Assembly (NCBI GenBank): GCA_026770585.1
Contig: MU646433.1
Coordinates: 544,240-563,507, forward strand
Direction of reading: 5' to 3'
DNA from: Baffinella frigidus
Taxonomy: Eukaryota > Cryptophyceae > Cryptomonadales > Baffinellaceae
DNA: 19,268 nt
Shown: piece after piece, positions 16,427 to 19,268 of the stretch
Layout of the letters: each line of letters opens with the position of its first letter
Position numbering within the stretch: the stretch's first letter is position 1
Position numbers and translations under genes: made by a program
The notes under the pieces: model-generated
Seen by the model: the letters and a program-made list of their open reading frames with translations, nothing else
The model's database searches: none
Told to the model about the DNA's origin: nothing

Positions 16427-18547
16427 TATATATCTCTCTCGCTCTCTCACTCCCTTGCTCTCTCTTCATCACCCCCAGCGCGCGGTATTCCAGCCAGCGA
16501 GGAGCTGTTCGCACGGAGGCATTTTCTATCAGTTTGATACGCCCAGCGTGCCATCAGAGGCCTCCCCGAATACATGGAAATTCGCACAAGGTCATGGACG
16601 TAGTCACGGTTGGCCGTAGGGAACCTGCAAGAGGGCCCCGATTAAGCTGAGAAATCCGGGCAAGTCATTGAGGACGTCTCGTGTCGAAAGCATCATGTCC
16701 ATTACGTTATATGCTACTTTCATGGTGTGGTGTGAGTCTAATGCTCCAACACCTGGCAGGCGCGACGGAATCTTCCGACTTCGTGCAGCTCTTGAAGGTC
16801 AAACCCCACACCAAACACACACCTGACTCTGTCTCTAAGCCCTAACCCCCAAACCCAACACAGCTCACTGTGGTTAGGCAACACTTGAAGTTGCCCCCCG
16901 CGAAACGATTCGCTGCGTGTCCCTCTCCACTCGGCAGTCGCTTTCATCAGAATCGACCTGTTATGTCGTGTTTATTACCCTCACGGCTTGAAAGAAAGGC
17001 TGCACACAAGAGAGCGCGATTCTCTCTCCCGATGCAGGCGAATCTGCTCTTGGCCAGGACTCATGCGCTGAGGGTGGCACGCGTGCGCGTGCCTACCTCA
17101 TCGGTGGTTTCACCCGTCGCGTCTATGGTGCAGCCGCGTGAGTGGTGCCACCTTGCACACCACACCCTTCCACTCAGCGGGCTACGAAGGAACCACGCAC
17201 GCAAGGATATCTGTATGAATAACCCTATGTCCCCACGGATGACCTACCGTAGGGTCTTGGGGTTTATCGACTTATGGGTCATGCAGTTGGCAGAGGAGGG
17301 TAGATGCAGATGGGCACGCGCCCATCTTGGAAGCATGCGCGTGACAGGCTGTCAGACAGGGCCGGCGCCCGAATGCCTCTGCCCAAACCCTATCGATGGC
17401 CTACTCTAGGGTCCTAAGGTGTATCACTCATTGGTTATTCACGAAATGCCTTGGTAGCCCCTGGTGTGTGGTGGTGGTGGTGGATTGAATGGTGTGTTGG
17501 GAAGCAGGTGGTGCGGTGTCTCAAGATGGTCCGCCTGATCCGCTTCCTCCGCACCCTCAAGAAATGGGAGGCCCTCGCGTAACCCCTCGAACCCTCCTCC
17601 CTAACCCTCCCGCACCCTCCTTGCGTACCCCCCCGAATTATCCACCCGCATCCCGAGACCCCGCACCTCCCGAAACCTGCGACGCGCCGCTCTCGTGATT
17701 TCCACCCACGGACCCGAGCCACAAGGCTCGCCACCTCGAGTTATTTTTCCCTCCAACAATAGTCGGACACCTTGCCCTTCCGTGGAAAGGATCCGCAGGA
17801 TGGCCCTGCTGTGTCTCAAGCGCACGCTTCAGACAAAGACACCCTACATCCTACACCCTGGACACTAAACCCTAAACCTGAAGCATGCACGAACGAACAG
17901 GGGTTCGGGGTTCATAACCTCATCAATCAAGCTCCTGAAGCTGGGGTTCTTCATCCTCTTCACGGCCCATGTCTGCGGATGCGTCTGGATGCTCACCACC
18001 TTCATCGAGTGCAAGTAATCCTACACCCCACACTCTACACCCTACACCCTCACCCCCCCGCTCTGACCCCCACCGCCCGCCCGCCCGCCCGCCCCACACA
18101 TCCAGCCCCAAACCCTGAAATGAACGCACGCACGCACCGCACACACAAAACCAACACGGCCACGATGCGTCCCCACCCACGGCAGTTGTTGCGCTTTAGG
18201 GTCCAGAAACGCGCGCCCGCGCGCTCACGCGCCCGCGCGCCCGCCCGCTCACGCACTCACGAGCGCGCGTGCGCGCGAAGCAGCCCCGAGCAGCCCCGAG
18301 CAGAGCAGGCAAGCGGGCACATGGGCACGCGTCGCACGTGCAGCTCACGGCCCGGGTGGTTCCACGGGCGAGTGCCCCGCGCAGCCCATGCTCCTCTCGT
18401 GCCCTCTGAGTCAAGCGACACGCTGTAATGCCCGGTTCAATAAAGTGCCTTTCTGTCTTCCAGGATCCCAAATGGGGTCGAAGATCCGCTCTATTCGCAC
18501 CGCTGCGACTGCACGGGGCCCGAATGTAATCCCTCAAACCCTTAACC

Positions 18548-18600
<53 letters not shown>

Positions 18601-19136
18601 ACCCAAAACCCTAACCCCCAACCTCTAACCCCTAACCCCTAACCCCTAATCCCCAAAACCTAAACCCTGGACCCTAAACCCTAAACCCTCATTCATAAAA
18701 CCATAAACCCCAAACCCTACACCCTCAACCCGCAACCCTCAACCCTCACCCTGAACCAGGCCGGACGTGGAACTGGCTGATGCGGTACGATCAATCGCTG
18801 CACGAGGTAGACCCTCAACCCTAACCCCTAAACCCTAAACCCTACACCCTCACTCCTAAACCCTAAACCCTACACCCTCACCCCTAAACCCTAAACCCTA
18901 AACCCTAAACCCAAACCCTAAACCATTAACCCCAAACCCAAACTCTAAACCCCACGCCCTAAACCCACACTCTAAACTCTCAACCCCAAAACCCCAAACC
19001 TCAACCCTTCAACCATCAACCGTAAATGCAGGAGGGTACAGCGGAGGCGAAATACCTAGCAGCACTGTACTTCACGATCGCGACACTCTCAACGGTTGGG
19101 TACGGAGACATCATTGCCGTTAACGATGCTGAGCGG
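13913..19136 (+). CDS. Voltage-gated K+ channel (EAG/HCN/plant-AKT-like), 3' part outside window
   Basis: Exons 13913..14142, 14716..14821, 15371..15469, 15772..15884, 15963..16061, 16273..16321, 17038..17073, 17508..17578, 17901..18014, 18464..18525, 18760..18806 and 19032..19136 give 377 residues in one frame. There is a Ser/Gly-rich cytosolic N-terminus, then RSRWDLFTM leading into S1 (146-164) and S2 (about 175-197, with FMLDVVINTRTAFFD). S3 is TWFILDVASSIP (217-228). S4 has basic residues every third position (R244, R247, K250, R253, R256, R259, K262), and S5 is at about 277-301. A Cys-rich turret (CDCTGPEC) and the TVGYGD filter at 363-368 follow. FMLD, LRTWF-like S3 entry and YGDI are typical of channels that end in a cyclic-nucleotide-binding-type domain; S6 and that domain would lie downstream. 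Exon 4/5 uses a non-GT-AG junction. The start is the first of two tandem ATGs. Confidence 0.9.
14833..14973. mobile_element. 141-bp imperfect palindrome (MITE-like) in channel intron 2
   Basis: Arms 14833-14865 and 14941-14973 are inverted repeats matching at 30 of 33 positions (CCACCAGCCACC...ATCGGGAT). Pairing resumes inside (TTTCACCAG with CTGGTTGAAA, GGTAAA with TTTACC). It starts 11 nt after the splice donor at 14822. Confidence 0.75.
15883..15962 (+). other. Non-canonical intron with complementary ends (channel intron 4)
   Basis: Between CAC (15880-15882) and the TTTATG of the next exon, the excised unit can be 15885-15962 (GC-AG) or 15883-15960 (GT-AC), both 78 nt. The GT-AC form begins GTGCCCC and ends GGGGCAC, exact reverse complements, and is flanked by the direct repeat GGCAC (15878-15882, 15956-15960). 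The interior is CCCTAAA-like. GT-AG removal (80 nt) would shift the frame and destroy S2. Confidence 0.65.
16357..16456 (+). repeat. CT and TA microsatellite in channel intron 6
   Basis: CT-rich runs flank about 15 TA units (16392-16432). Open frames across it are artefacts. Confidence 0.95.
17212..17441. mobile_element. Short inverted-repeat element in channel intron 7
   Basis: Left end ATGAATAACCCTATG (from about 17214) and right end CATTGGTTATTCACG (to about 17442) are imperfect inverted repeats. Two internal stretches (17221-17285, 17388-17440) share AACCCTATNNNNNNACGGATG- and GGGTCNTNNGGTNTATC-like sequence, also related to 7671-7752. Confidence 0.45.
18067..18306 (+). repeat. GC-rich simple repeats in channel intron 9
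   Basis: CCCG runs (18074-18096), CGCA units (18125-18140), alternating GC with CTCACG, and a short AGCCCCGAGC duplication (18282-18302). Not coding. Confidence 0.85.
18531..18757 (+). repeat. CCCTCAA/CCCTAAA array filling channel intron 10
   Basis: About nine consecutive CCCTCAA units (18545-18602), then CCCTAAC, CCCTAAA and mixed units. It fills the intron 18526..18759 between donor GTAATCC and acceptor CCAG. Confidence 0.95.
18811..19025 (+). repeat. CCCTAAA-like array filling channel intron 11
   Basis: Degenerate CCCTAAA/CCCTACA/CCCAAAC units occupy essentially the whole intron 18807..19031 just upstream of the pore exon. Confidence 0.95.
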
Positions 19137-19168
19137 GTCGCTCCCTCCCGCCTCTCCCAACCTCCCAA

Positions 19169-19268
19169 CCATGCACCATACACCATACACCATACACCAT
19201 ACACCATACACCATACACCATACACCATACACCATACACCATACACCATACACCATACACCATACACC
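19169..19268 (+). repeat. CCATACA heptamer array running off the window
   Basis: About 14 near-perfect CCATACA units (first reads CCATGCA) begin 33 nt after the donor of the pore exon and continue to the last base. The array is a seven-base variant of the telomere-like family. Confidence 0.95.

Noticed and set aside
16870-17409. Plus-strand 179-codon frame
   Set aside because: Only the 36-nt piece 17038-17073 fits the channel; the rest has no similarity pattern and overlaps an inverted-repeat element.
18531-19268. CRISPR-like or satellite array
   Set aside because: The units are contiguous heptamers with no spacers, inside introns of a eukaryotic gene.

Overview
The window is nuclear DNA of a eukaryote, most likely a unicellular alga or related protist. 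Genes are cut into very small exons (down to 36 nt) with roughly 80-980 nt introns, on both strands. Introns are packed with heptanucleotide repeats related to the plant/algal telomere unit CCCTAAA/TTTAGGG. The exact lineage cannot be read from the sequence: prasinophyte-like green algae, dinoflagellates and chromerids all use this telomere unit. The repeats are not a chromosome end, because coding exons flank them on both sides.

Three genes are solid because independently read exons join in phase and rebuild recognisable proteins. (1) Minus strand 9594..3542: an 11-exon, 551-residue MAPKKK-type protein kinase with an N-terminal C2-like domain. It has the complete set of kinase motifs (Gly-loop, VAVK-type Lys, HRD, DFG, APE). 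(2) Minus strand 13599..12403: a 3-exon, 262-residue Tim17/Tim22/Tim23 (PRAT) family membrane protein. (3) Plus strand 13913..19136 and beyond the window: a voltage-gated K+ channel, 12 exons seen. S1-S5, a seven-charge S4 and the TVGYGD filter are present; S6 and the C-terminus lie outside. Genes 2 and 3 are divergent over a 313-nt shared upstream region.

The left 2.9 kb holds weaker, unrecognised genes. There is the terminal exon of a plus-strand gene (30..153), a possible small minus-strand membrane protein (851..276), and a plus-strand 266-codon gene model ending in a charged coiled-coil (869..2865). This last gene converges on the kinase gene. Between the kinase start and the Tim17-like gene lies 2.8 kb with no supportable gene. 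It contains a 700-nt telomere-like block, a 383-bp MITE-like element and short repeats.

The most notable structural signals are as follows. Telomere-like heptamer arrays fill introns, mostly with the C-rich strand as the RNA-sense strand, the orientation that contains neither AG nor GT. Local arrays are homogenised to different heptamers (CCATGAA, CCATACA, CCCTCAA, CCCGAAA). One 78-nt channel intron has complementary ends and flanking direct repeats and cannot be spliced in frame by GT-AG. A family of inverted-repeat elements has termini resembling CAGGGGTACCTCG.
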